From assembly GCF_024171605.1 (NCBI RefSeq), contig NZ_JALKAA010000003.1, positions 434,001 through 498,000 on the forward strand: a stretch of DNA of 64,000 nucleotides, written 5' to 3'. Of the stretch, positions 35,826 to 44,157 are shown in pieces (position 1 is the stretch's first letter; each line of letters starts with the position of its first letter). The notes beneath the pieces are model-generated. The model saw nothing but the letters and a program-made list of their open reading frames with translations, was not told where the DNA came from and did no database searches. The stretch comes from Pontibacter sp. HSC-36F09 (GTDB lineage Bacteria; Bacteroidota; Bacteroidia; Cytophagales; Hymenobacteraceae). The position numbers and the translations under genes are program-made.

Positions 35826-36848
35826 ATGTTCGAACGACAGGTATACCGCATGACAAAGGCGGGCTCAATCCGCAACCTGGAGCTGCGAAAGGAATCACTT
35901 GAGTCACCCGGCCCGGATGAGGTGTGCGTGCAGGTGCTGGCCATCGGGCTCAACTTTGCTGACATCTTTGCCATGCAGGGTCTGTACAGTGCCACCCCAA
36001 GCGGCTCGTTTATACCTGGGTTGGAGTTTGCGGGCGAGATCGTGGCTGTGGGAGAGGAGGCTGGCAACTGGCAGATCGGGGACCGGGTGATGGGCGCCAC
36101 CAAGTTCGGTGGTTACGTTACGCACATCAACAGCCACCACCGCTATGTGTTGCCGCTACCCGGGAGCTGGAGCTTTGAGGAAGGCGCCGGTTTTCTGGTG
36201 CAGGGGCTGACGGCCTATTACGCCCTTACCGAACTTGGTAACCTGAAGCCAGGCATGAACGTGCTCATCCACAGCGCGGCCGGTGGGGTGGGGATACTGG
36301 CCAACCGCATCTGCCAGAAACTGGGGGCTTATACCATCGGCACCGTGGGCCGGCCTGACAAGGTGGATTTTCTTCGAAAGCATGAGCGCTACGGCGATGT
36401 GATTTTGCGGGACAGTGACTTCTATGACAAACTCATGCACAGTCTGCACGGCCGCCCTCTCAACTTGATCATGGAGTGCATCGGCGGACGCATACTTGAG
36501 CAGGGCTGGCAGGCACTTGCGCCGATGGGGCGCATGGTGGTCTACGGCAATGCCTCTTTCAGCAGCCATGGCAGCAAGCCGAATTACCCGCGCCTGTTCT
36601 GGAAATACCTGCGCCGCCCCAAGATTGACCCGCTCAGGCTGCCCACCGAAAATAAGTCGCTTATGGGCTTTAACCTGATCTACCTCTACGAGCAGACCGA
36701 CATGATGCACGAATTACTGCAGGGATTGCAGGCCTTGCAACTGGCACCGCAGCATGTGGGGCATACATTTGCGTTCGACGACATGCACGCGGCCATCTGC
36801 CTGTTTCAGCAGGGCAAAACTGTGGGCAAAGTGGTGGTGACAGTATAA
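35826..36848 (+). CDS. Zinc-type alcohol dehydrogenase/quinone oxidoreductase (VAT-1 like MDR family)
   Basis: A 340-residue medium-chain reductase. I chose ATG at 35826; a TTG two codons earlier also opens the frame. The N-terminal GroES-like domain shows AIGLNFADIFAMQGLY and PGLEFAGEIVAVGE. The NADPH-binding site is IHSAAGGVGILANRIC (about 150-165). The zinc-ligand residues of true alcohol dehydrogenases are absent, so it is a quinone-oxidoreductase type. No operon partner is apparent. The C-terminal GKVVVTV is typical of the family. Confidence 0.92.
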   Translation: MFERQVYRMTKAGSIRNLELRKESLESPGPDEVCVQVLAIGLNFADIFAMQGLYSATPSGSFIPGLEFAGEIVAVGEEAGNWQIGDRVMGATKFGGYVTHINSHHRYVLPLPGSWSFEEGAGFLVQGLTAYYALTELGNLKPGMNVLIHSAAGGVGILANRICQKLGAYTIGTVGRPDKVDFLRKHERYGDVILRDSDFYDKLMHSLHGRPLNLIMECIGGRILEQGWQALAPMGRMVVYGNASFSSHGSKPNYPRLFWKYLRRPKIDPLRLPTENKSLMGFNLIYLYEQTDMMHELLQGLQALQLAPQHVGHTFAFDDMHAAICLFQQGKTVGKVVVTV

Positions 36849-36957
36849 GCTTCAAAAATACCCACTTCTGGGTATTGAATACCTGAATATGAAGTTGTTA
36901 TATTTGATTTATACCTGTATGCTGGGTAAATTCGTTGACCTTTAATGGGCCTCCATT

Positions 36958-37656
36958 ATGAATATTCCTGAAGCCATCAAAACGACACTTCGCTTTCGGC
37001 AAGTGCCCATGACCACCCACCAGATCGCCTACTTCATTTGCTTCAACCGCTTGCTGAAAGCTTCCGCCGGTTTCCAGGCCATGGTTCAGGCTGTGGAAGA
37101 GGCAGTTTACCAGAATCCGGGGTGCTTTATCATCTCCGATGACCTGGTGCACATGAATAACTGGCAGAAAGAAGAGCAGCAGATCGTGGAGAACGTTTTC
37201 CGGACCGTGCAGCAGGCAATTGCCCTATTCCGGGAGCTTGTCCAATGTAAGGATTGCTGTAACAACCTGGTACTGGCGCTTGTGCTCTACAAGCGGCTTT
37301 CTGATATCGAGCGGAGTCAGCAGCTTGGGGCGCCCATCGTGCCCTACCTCTGGAAATTCGATCGCGTAATTAACGACACCATGCTGTCCGAACTCTCCGC
37401 AAGGGTATACGAGGTAATGGATTACATTGAGCGTACCGACGATCGGTTGGCCAATACTTTCCTGTTCGGCAAGGAAGAACTCAACCACATGAACGAACCC
37501 GGCAAGCTGGTAAAACTGCAGGAGGTCATGCGCCTGCTGGCCACGCTACAGCTTGACGAAGAGCACGTTCCCACACCACTTTTCCAGGCTATCTTCAGCC
37601 AGCTCTTCCGCAATAACATCAAGTACACTGCAAAAGAGCTCTCAGCTGAGGTATAG
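36958..37656 (+). CDS. Hypothetical protein, mostly alpha-helical, 232 residues
   Basis: I do not recognise this family. The protein is cytoplasmic, has no signal or membrane segment, and appears helical throughout; it has a CKDCCNN cysteine cluster near residue 98 that could bind metal or be redox-active, and regularly spaced aromatic and acidic residues. The stop codon TAG is embedded in GAGGTATAG, another copy of the octamer motif. It converges on the next gene with only 9 bases between them. Confidence 0.75.
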   Translation: MNIPEAIKTTLRFRQVPMTTHQIAYFICFNRLLKASAGFQAMVQAVEEAVYQNPGCFIISDDLVHMNNWQKEEQQIVENVFRTVQQAIALFRELVQCKDCCNNLVLALVLYKRLSDIERSQQLGAPIVPYLWKFDRVINDTMLSELSARVYEVMDYIERTDDRLANTFLFGKEELNHMNEPGKLVKLQEVMRLLATLQLDEEHVPTPLFQAIFSQLFRNNIKYTAKELSAEV

Positions 37657-37665
37657 GGCCCATCC

Positions 37666-37941
37666 TTAGGCAGTTACTTTTTGTTGCGTGATCTGTCGTG
37701 CACTAGCGATACCTTTGGAGGCAGTCTTGCGACGTTTGTAATAATTGCTGAGGCGGCGCAGTTGACCAGTATGCATCCGTTCATTCTGCTCCGGCGGGTG
37801 GGGGATGTGGCAAATCGGGCAGACGGGCACTTCGAACTGTTCCTGCATTTCGTCAATCGCGTCTTCCACCTGACGCAAGTAGGCTACAATGGCTAGCGTA
37901 CCCAGCAGGCCAATGAAAGTGAGAATAGAGGTGATGATCAT
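37666..37941 (-). CDS. Hypothetical single-pass membrane protein with CxxC motif
   Basis: A 91-residue protein with one N-terminal membrane segment (IITSILTFIGLLGTLAIVAYL), then an acidic helix (VEDAIDEMQEQFE) and a VCPICHIPHPP motif that suggests a zinc or redox pair of Cys, and finally a very basic tail (RRLSNYYKRRK). The motif occurs once, so a metal site would need additional ligands or a dimer. Family not recognised. Confidence 0.7.
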   Translation of the reverse strand: MIITSILTFIGLLGTLAIVAYLRQVEDAIDEMQEQFEVPVCPICHIPHPPEQNERMHTGQLRRLSNYYKRRKTASKGIASARQITQQKVTA

Positions 37942-38165
37942 GGAAACTTCGGCTAAAAGTTGTCATTTAAAGAAAGCAAACCAGCAGCTAAAGGAGCGCG
38001 CGATCAGCAATAAGCTCCTATATCTGAAAATTTGATTTCTTTAATTAAAGCGATTTTTCTCAAAAACCGGAGCCCGTTTCCTAATTGTTTCAAACTTCCC
38101 TACTCAATCATCGATAGGTACCATATAGCTGTACTTTCTATCAGGCTTGAAAAGCTGCTAAATAA

Positions 38166-38198
38166 TTTTTGCAGTTGATTTTATTATCGTAATTTTAC
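38166..38198 (+). promoter_or_regulatory. Possible Bacteroidota-type promoter for the ACR3 gene
   Basis: A TTTTTG element at about 38166-38171 is followed after about 18 bases by TAATTTTA (38190-38197), close to the phylum's -33 TTTG / -7 TAnnTTTG pattern with a final A instead of G. It lies about 30 bases upstream of the ATG. Confidence 0.35.
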
Positions 38199-38225
38199 GA
38201 TGTGTATACCTGAACGGACAGCAGC

Positions 38226-39269
38226 ATGGCACAACCAACCCAACAACCCAAAAAGCAGATTGCCTTTTTTGAAAAATACCTCACCATCTGGGTGATCCTC
38301 TGTATTGTGGGCGGCACCCTGATCGGTTATGTGGCCGGAGACCAGATGGAGGTGCTCAGCCAGATGGAGGTATACCAGGTGAATATTCCCATTGCCATCC
38401 TGATCTGGCTGATGATCTACCCGATGATGTTGCAGATCGACTTCACTAGCCTCCAGCGCATCGGTCGCAAGCCAACTGGTATCGTACTTACCGTGATCGT
38501 GAACTGGCTGATCAAACCTTTTACCATGGCTTTTTTTGCCTGGCTTTTCTTTTCCAACCTATACTCCGCCTTCATCACGCCAGAGCAGGCCGGCGAGTAC
38601 ATAGCAGGTGCCATCATTCTGGGGGCAGCGCCCTGCACGGCTATGGTATTTGTGTGGTCATACCTGAGTGACGGCGACCCGAATTATACTCTCATGCAGG
38701 TATCTGTCAATGACCTGATCATCCTAGTGGCCTTCGTGCCGATCGTGGGCCTTTTGTTAGGCATTACGGATGTAACGGTACCCTACGATACGCTGTTTCT
38801 GAGCATTGTTATTTATGTGGTGGTACCATTGGTGGCAGGTTTACTGACGAGCCGTACCCTGATCAGATCGAAAGGAGAGGACTGGTTTACGAGAGAGTTC
38901 CTGCCCCGGCTCAAGCCTATGAGTGTGCTAGCTCTGTTGCTCACCCTGATCCTGCTTTTCGCCTTCCAGGGCGTGAACATTCTCAGCAATCCGCTCATCA
39001 TCATCTTTATTTCCATTCCGCTCATACTGCAGACCTACTTCATCTTTTTCCTGGCTTGGTACAGTGGTCGTAAGCTCAGGCTGGGGTATGCGGTTTGCGC
39101 GCCGGCGGCTATGGTGGGGGCCAGTAATTTTTTTGAGCTGGCTGTAGCGGTGTCCATCGCGCTTTTCGGCCTTGACAGTCCGGCTGCGCTGGTATGCGTG
39201 GTGGGCGTGCTTGTAGAAGTACCGATCATGCTCTCGCTGGTGGCTTTCGCGAACAAAAACAAGTATTAG
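38226..39269 (+). CDS. acr3: ACR3-family arsenite efflux transporter
   Basis: A 347-residue inner membrane carrier with about ten hydrophobic segments. The ACR3 signature with the essential Cys is LGAAPCTAMVFVWSYL (Cys near 137), and the C-terminal family motif is CAPAAMVGASNFFELAVAVAI-like (ASNFFELAVAV). It exports arsenite, possibly antimonite, using the proton gradient. Unusually, no arsR repressor or arsenate reductase gene accompanies it in the window. Confidence 0.94.
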   Translation: MAQPTQQPKKQIAFFEKYLTIWVILCIVGGTLIGYVAGDQMEVLSQMEVYQVNIPIAILIWLMIYPMMLQIDFTSLQRIGRKPTGIVLTVIVNWLIKPFTMAFFAWLFFSNLYSAFITPEQAGEYIAGAIILGAAPCTAMVFVWSYLSDGDPNYTLMQVSVNDLIILVAFVPIVGLLLGITDVTVPYDTLFLSIVIYVVVPLVAGLLTSRTLIRSKGEDWFTREFLPRLKPMSVLALLLTLILLFAFQGVNILSNPLIIIFISIPLILQTYFIFFLAWYSGRKLRLGYAVCAPAAMVGASNFFELAVAVSIALFGLDSPAALVCVVGVLVEVPIMLSLVAFANKNKY

Positions 39270-39286
39270 ACTTTATTAATCTGCTT

Positions 39287-40966
39287 TCACGGGGAAGTTT
39301 CTTTTTTCTCTTCTATACCTGCACCATTATTACTAACGAGCAGTTGCTGAACAGGCAGTGCAAAGCCTTTGCCTTTGCTATTGACCGCATCCATCATCGT
39401 AATGAGGAGTCCTTCCTTAATTTCTAAGTGTTCGTTGAAGTCGCTGGTCAGAATGTAAGAAAACACCTCGACTTTCAGGGCATCAGCCGTAATTTCGATG
39501 AGGCGAACGCGTGCACTGGTTTTTTCTATTTTAGGATGTCCGGAGAGTGTTTCCCGCAGGGAGCGTAACACGGCTTGTATCTGAGGCGGCGTGGTGTCAT
39601 AGCGCAGTCGAAGGGTAGGGCTGAACAGGAAGCGGTCGCGATGGGCGAAGTTCTCGATTTTCTGCGAAGAAAAATCCCCGTTTGGAATCGTGACTATGGT
39701 GCGTTCGGTGGTGCGCAGCCTGGTGGAACGCATCCCGATCTGCTCTACCGTGCCGCTCGTGTCGCCTACCTTGCAATAATCGCCCACCCGGATGGGCTGG
39801 TCGGCAATAAGCGTAACGCTTCCGACAAAGTTCTCCACCGTTTTCTGGGCACCCAGCGCCAACGCAATACCGCCTATACCTAGTGCGGCCAAACCTGTGG
39901 TCACGTCGAATCCCAGGGTGCTGAGAATGAAAATAACACCGAAAATGACCAGTGCAATCTTGGCGCCGCGTTGCAGGAAAAGTACAATGGAGATGCCCGC
40001 CATGTTGTGGCGATCCACCAGGCGGCGCTTACTAAAACTTGTGATCACATCCACCAGGCGCCAGAGCAGCAGCAACACTGCTATCAGGCCTATGATGATG
40101 GTTAGCTCACTGAATTGCTGCCGCAACACAAACGAAATGCCCAGTCGCTGGCTCAGGTATACCAACAGGACGGCGGCCAGGTAGAGTCGCACCGGCAACG
40201 AGAAGGCGCTGATAAAACCATAAGTCGGCTCGTTGCGGGTTTTGCGCCAAATGTAACCTATCAGATAAATCAATCCTGAAATGATACCCCAGGCGAGGAG
40301 ATAGGATACAATGCCGATCAGCAGCAAGCCCAGCCAATGGCCTGCCGGTGCGCCTCCCCAGCGGTTTTCTTCCAGAAAGTCAGGCAACGTTTTCTCAACT
40401 ACGGTTTCGGCGGGAACTTCTTCCTGCAGGGGCACCTTGCTTAATGTTTCGGCTGCTATCAGCCAGATTGGGCCGCCCGCTGGTCCCTCCGTTTTTTCGA
40501 GGAGGATGTCAACGTTGCGCTCATCCACGGTAGCCGTACCGATGCGTTCCAGGTTTTGGGGTAGGTTGTCTTCGAGGTCGCCCTCCGGTAGATTGCTGAT
40601 CCAGGAGCGGGGGAGGGTTTTGCTACGCTGATCCAGCATACGTTGCAGCGCCTGTGCCATGGCGGCGCCGTCCTGTATCGTGTCGTTGGGGCTTGCCAGG
40701 TTCAGGTAGAAAGCAGCTCTTGTGTAGTCTCCGTCGGCCACTGCTTTGATGAAACCCGAGATGGTGCCCCGCGGCGTGCGTCTTCCCAGGGAGTCTTCGG
40801 GCCAGGTGGGAGCCTCAGCAACCACTGTATCCTGTTCCGTTACTTCTACTTCCTGCGCACGCGTCACACCAGGCAGGGCAAAAAGCAGTAAGACTGCCAG
40901 CCAGAACAGGTATGGAATTTTACTGTGCTTTATGGAGTTTAGGAGACGGATTGGTGCAAGGGACAT
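39287..40966 (-). CDS. Mechanosensitive ion channel (MscS family), exported N-terminus
   Basis: I chose ATG at 40966, which gives a signal peptide (IPYLFWLAVLLLFALPGVTRA) and a 559-residue protein; the open frame continues to a GTG at 41107 but those codons lack any family signal. A periplasmic domain of about 190 residues comes first (repeats such as NDTIQDGAAMAQALQRML), then several membrane segments, and the MscS pore region GLAALGIGGIALALGAQKTVENF followed by the beta domain (VGDYCKVGDTSGTVEQIG). It releases solutes under osmotic downshock. The two convergent genes ACR3 and MscS are 17 bases apart without a terminator in between. Confidence 0.93.
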   Translation of the reverse strand: MSLAPIRLLNSIKHSKIPYLFWLAVLLLFALPGVTRAQEVEVTEQDTVVAEAPTWPEDSLGRRTPRGTISGFIKAVADGDYTRAAFYLNLASPNDTIQDGAAMAQALQRMLDQRSKTLPRSWISNLPEGDLEDNLPQNLERIGTATVDERNVDILLEKTEGPAGGPIWLIAAETLSKVPLQEEVPAETVVEKTLPDFLEENRWGGAPAGHWLGLLLIGIVSYLLAWGIISGLIYLIGYIWRKTRNEPTYGFISAFSLPVRLYLAAVLLVYLSQRLGISFVLRQQFSELTIIIGLIAVLLLLWRLVDVITSFSKRRLVDRHNMAGISIVLFLQRGAKIALVIFGVIFILSTLGFDVTTGLAALGIGGIALALGAQKTVENFVGSVTLIADQPIRVGDYCKVGDTSGTVEQIGMRSTRLRTTERTIVTIPNGDFSSQKIENFAHRDRFLFSPTLRLRYDTTPPQIQAVLRSLRETLSGHPKIEKTSARVRLIEITADALKVEVFSYILTSDFNEHLEIKEGLLITMMDAVNSKGKGFALPVQQLLVSNNGAGIEEKKETSP

Positions 40967-41263
40967 GATGCGTGGCGTGTTGGAGCTCTTTAAAACTGTC
41001 AGGTTAACGGATTCTGGCAGACAAAATTCTGTTACATCCTGCAATAACGGCTGCGTTTGTTCCGGGTTGTACGAAATAAGTTCAAGCACCCGAATAGCCT
41101 GTAGCACCCAAATCTGAAAAAATAATATTTAAGACCATAAAATTTGGTTTCGGTACAAGAACAGCTAACTTTAATACTGCTATTTCATGTGTTATCGCCA
41201 TATTATCAAAATTGACTTTTTTATAAATTTACATCATCTAAATCCTACTTTTTTACGCGTAGT

Positions 41264-42394
41264 ATGAACAAAAGAACTTCTACTCTACTTTGCCTGGGCC
41301 TCGCTTTTATCACTTTTTCCTGTGAAAAGGAAGTGGATGAGATGGGACTGGCTTCCAGCAGCACCCTGCAATCCACTGCTGTTAAAAACCTGAGCGCATC
41401 GGAGCTTGTGCCCTTACAGCCAATGGACGGTCAGGTACCGATACACGAAAATCTGCGCAGCACGTTGATGAGCAATGTCGTGGAGCCCTCTACCTGTAGT
41501 CCAACAGCATTTGCTGATGTTCAGAACCGATATTTTGCACCTTTGGCAAATGACCTGATTGGCTTGTTTGGACCGAATGCCCAGGCGATCTATGATACGT
41601 ACCTCACTTTAGGTCAATATAGTGCCATGATTGACGAATCTACGCAGTACTTTGGTGCCAACGGTGAGTACACCGACCTGATGAACAAGCGCAAGCGGGA
41701 GCTGGAGAAGTTCTGGAACATGCCAAACCAGATCCGGTTGAATGGGCAGCACACTGCTACCCTGAACGACAGAGAAAGACTGGCCGATGTGTACGAGCTA
41801 ATTGGTGTTGGCATTACATCTAGAGAACAAGCCTATGCCATAGCGGACCAGATCCTGTATTTCAACACCTTCTCCAATCAATTGCCGGAGTCTCCTTTCT
41901 TAGCTGCTGATGGTTTTGCAACAACTTATAACAACCTGATCGTGATCGGTGATGGGCTGGTGCAAATGCTTGCTGAAACAGGAGTAGAGCAGGACATAGT
42001 CTGGACAGGTATACTAGCACATGAGTGGGCGCACCAGGTTCAGTTCAAGAACAACAATGCCTGGTATCCGGCGGGCACTTTCGCCAGTCAGCCTGAGGCC
42101 ACGCGTTACAAAGAACTGGAGGCCGACTTCCTGGCTGCTTATTACATGACCCACAAGCGCGGTGCTACTTATAACAGCAAGCGTGTGGCGCAGTTCTACG
42201 AGTTGTTCTTTGAGATCGGAGACTGTGGATTTAAAAGCGACGGCCACCACGGCACACCAATCCAGCGTATGGCGGCAGCTGAGCTGGGTTTCCGTCTGGC
42301 TGCTGATGCCCAGAAGCAGGGTCACATCCTGACTGCGGAGCAGGCACACGCTTATTTCGTGGCGAATTTCAATGGCTTGTTAGTGCAAAATTAG
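41264..42394 (+). CDS. Zinc metallopeptidase-like lipoprotein (HExxH)
   Basis: A 376-residue lipoprotein (signal ends in FITFSC). The catalytic HExxH motif is HEWAH in ILAHEWAHQVQF (about 253), and the third-ligand region could be ELEADFLAAYYM about 30 residues later. The pattern HExxH...ELEAD is that of neutral zinc metallopeptidases (YpfJ-type clan), similar in logic to the gene at 45530. Conserved C-terminal GTPIQRMAAAELGF closes the domain. Substrate unknown. A terminator formed from the octamer motif follows the gene. Confidence 0.82.
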   Translation: MNKRTSTLLCLGLAFITFSCEKEVDEMGLASSSTLQSTAVKNLSASELVPLQPMDGQVPIHENLRSTLMSNVVEPSTCSPTAFADVQNRYFAPLANDLIGLFGPNAQAIYDTYLTLGQYSAMIDESTQYFGANGEYTDLMNKRKRELEKFWNMPNQIRLNGQHTATLNDRERLADVYELIGVGITSREQAYAIADQILYFNTFSNQLPESPFLAADGFATTYNNLIVIGDGLVQMLAETGVEQDIVWTGILAHEWAHQVQFKNNNAWYPAGTFASQPEATRYKELEADFLAAYYMTHKRGATYNSKRVAQFYELFFEIGDCGFKSDGHHGTPIQRMAAAELGFRLAADAQKQGHILTAEQAHAYFVANFNGLLVQN

Positions 42395-42414
42395 CCGGCC
42401 TGTCTTTCCATACT

Positions 42415-42449
42415 AAAACAGGTATAGCCGTTCGTGCTATACCTGTTTT
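42415..42449 (+). terminator. Terminator built from two inverted copies of the octamer motif
   Basis: AAAACAGGTATAGC and GCTATACCTGTTTT form a perfect 14-bp stem around a 7-base loop, followed by a T run. Both arms are the window-wide motif CAGGTATAGC. It lies just after the stop of the zinc-peptidase lipoprotein gene. Confidence 0.88.
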
Positions 42450-42487
42450 TTGTTTTCAAACCTTTGGTGAGTTTATGAGGCTATACC

Positions 42488-43882
42488 TTATACCTTCACC
42501 GCTTTCCAGGTGCCGCGCCGGAAAAGCCACCAACTGACCAACGCATGGAACGAGTGGCAAAAGGCAATGGCGAGGAAGATGCCGGTTACCCCAAATCCGA
42601 ATATTTTAGATAGCAGATAAGCCAGCGGAATTTCGATCAGCCAGAGCACCAGGATATTAATAATGGACGGTGTGCGGGTGTCGCCTGCACCGTTAAAGGC
42701 CTGTACCATCACCATACCCAACCCGAAAAAGACGTAGCCCAGCGTAATGATTCGAAGCGCCTCGGAGGCCACCGCAATCACGGCTTTGTCTGTTGCGAAA
42801 AAAGCAGCCAGGTACTCACCAAAGAAAAGAAACAGGAGCGTGACGGCCGCCATAAAGATCACGTTATACTTTGCCGTCAGCCATACAGCCAATTCAGCCC
42901 GCTTCGCTTTCCGGGCACCCAGATTCTGGCCAACCAGCGTGGCCGCCGCTGAAGAGAGTCCCCAGGCCGGTAGCAGGGCAAACACGATCAGGCGAAAAGC
43001 AATGGTATAGCCGGCCAGGGCGCTGCTGCCAAACTCCGCGATAATGCGGGTCAGGAAGATCCAGCTCGCAGAGTCGATCAGGTACTGGCCCATGCCACCC
43101 GAAGAAACTGCCAGAATACGCTTGATCATCGCCAGACTAATGACCAGGTTATCGCGGCCGACTTTAAGCAGGTGCTTGCCATTGAGGAGGTGGTAAAGCT
43201 GGTAAACGACACCTACGCTTCGGCCGATGGTGGTGGCCCAGGCGGCGCCCTCCAGCCCCAGTCCATCGAAGCTGCCGATGCCGAAAATCAGGAGCGGGTC
43301 CAGCACGATGTTGGCGCCGTTGGCGAGCCAGAGTGCCCGCATCGCCAGGTGCGGCTGACCGGCTCCCCGGAAAATTCCGTTGATCAGGAAAAGCATGATG
43401 ATAACCAGGTTTCCGGCAAAAATGATCTGCGCATAACGGAGCCCGGTTTCGAGCAGAGCGGCATCAGCGCCCATCAGCGTAAGCATATCAGCCGCAAACC
43501 AAGTGGCCAGGAGACCCATGAGCAAGGCTAGCACCACACCCGTGACCAGGAGCTGGTAAGTCACGTTGCCTGCTTCATGGTAGTTCTTCTCACCGATTCG
43601 GCGTGCAACCAGTGCCGTAGCGGCAATGCTCACGCCCATGCCCACCGAGTAAATCACCATCAGCACCGTTTCGGTGAGGCCGACCGTGGCCAGTGCATTA
43701 GGCCCCAACTTTCCGACAAAGAATATATCGACCACGGCGAAGAGCGACTCCATCATCATCTCCAGGATCATGGGCACTGCCAGCAGCACAATACTCGATC
43801 GGATGCCCAAGGTCGTAAAGTCTTGCTCCTTGCCTTTCACGGCTGACCAAACGAGCTGCAGAAAGTCTTTCAGGTTGTTCAT
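42488..43882 (-). CDS. MATE family efflux transporter
   Basis: A 464-residue inner membrane exporter with about 12 hydrophobic segments. N-terminal family features are IVLLAVPMILEMMMESLFAVVDIFFVGKLG and VGLTETVLMVIYSVGMGVSIAATALVARRIGE; internal duplication is visible with GLSSAAATLVGQNLGARKAKRAE. It uses a sodium or proton gradient to export cationic drugs or metabolites. The end (KVKV-TAA) lies within GGTATA copies. Upstream DNA holds the six-fold GGTATA array. Confidence 0.95.
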   Translation of the reverse strand: MNNLKDFLQLVWSAVKGKEQDFTTLGIRSSIVLLAVPMILEMMMESLFAVVDIFFVGKLGPNALATVGLTETVLMVIYSVGMGVSIAATALVARRIGEKNYHEAGNVTYQLLVTGVVLALLMGLLATWFAADMLTLMGADAALLETGLRYAQIIFAGNLVIIMLFLINGIFRGAGQPHLAMRALWLANGANIVLDPLLIFGIGSFDGLGLEGAAWATTIGRSVGVVYQLYHLLNGKHLLKVGRDNLVISLAMIKRILAVSSGGMGQYLIDSASWIFLTRIIAEFGSSALAGYTIAFRLIVFALLPAWGLSSAAATLVGQNLGARKAKRAELAVWLTAKYNVIFMAAVTLLFLFFGEYLAAFFATDKAVIAVASEALRIITLGYVFFGLGMVMVQAFNGAGDTRTPSIINILVLWLIEIPLAYLLSKIFGFGVTGIFLAIAFCHSFHALVSWWLFRRGTWKAVKV

Positions 43883-43968
43883 ATGCGGTGATCAGGTATA
43901 GCAGGGGTACGGGAGAAGGAAGGAGTGGGGTTAGGGTATAGCGCTAGGCAAGTGCAGGATCGTACACA

Positions 43969-44004
43969 GGTATAGGTATAGGTATAGGTATAGGTATAGG
44001 TATA
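43969..44004. repeat. Tandem array of the hexamer GGTATA, six units
   Basis: Six perfect head-to-tail copies of GGTATA in 36 bases, followed by GCC, in the divergent space between the MATE gene and the PAS kinase. Every junction recreates the octamer AGGTATAG. Additional single copies lie near 43895, 43935 and 44064. Confidence 0.97.
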
Positions 44005-44157
44005 GCCTCTCTCATATCACACTATGTGCGTAGCTCCCTTGGGTGTCTGACTCAACACCTTTCGCTATACCTGTACCTGCTTCTCAAGAAAGGCTGCTCT
44101 GTTAGACGGTCGTGGGTCTGCAAGACGCCGCGGTTTCTCTTAGACGTCAGCTACATC

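Noticed and set aside
43969..44004. Tandem array considered as CRISPR
   Set aside because: The unit is 6 bases without spacers and no cas genes are near.
44067..44157. Repeated TTAGACG words suggesting a small repeat
   Set aside because: Only two partial copies; not enough to support a repeat family.
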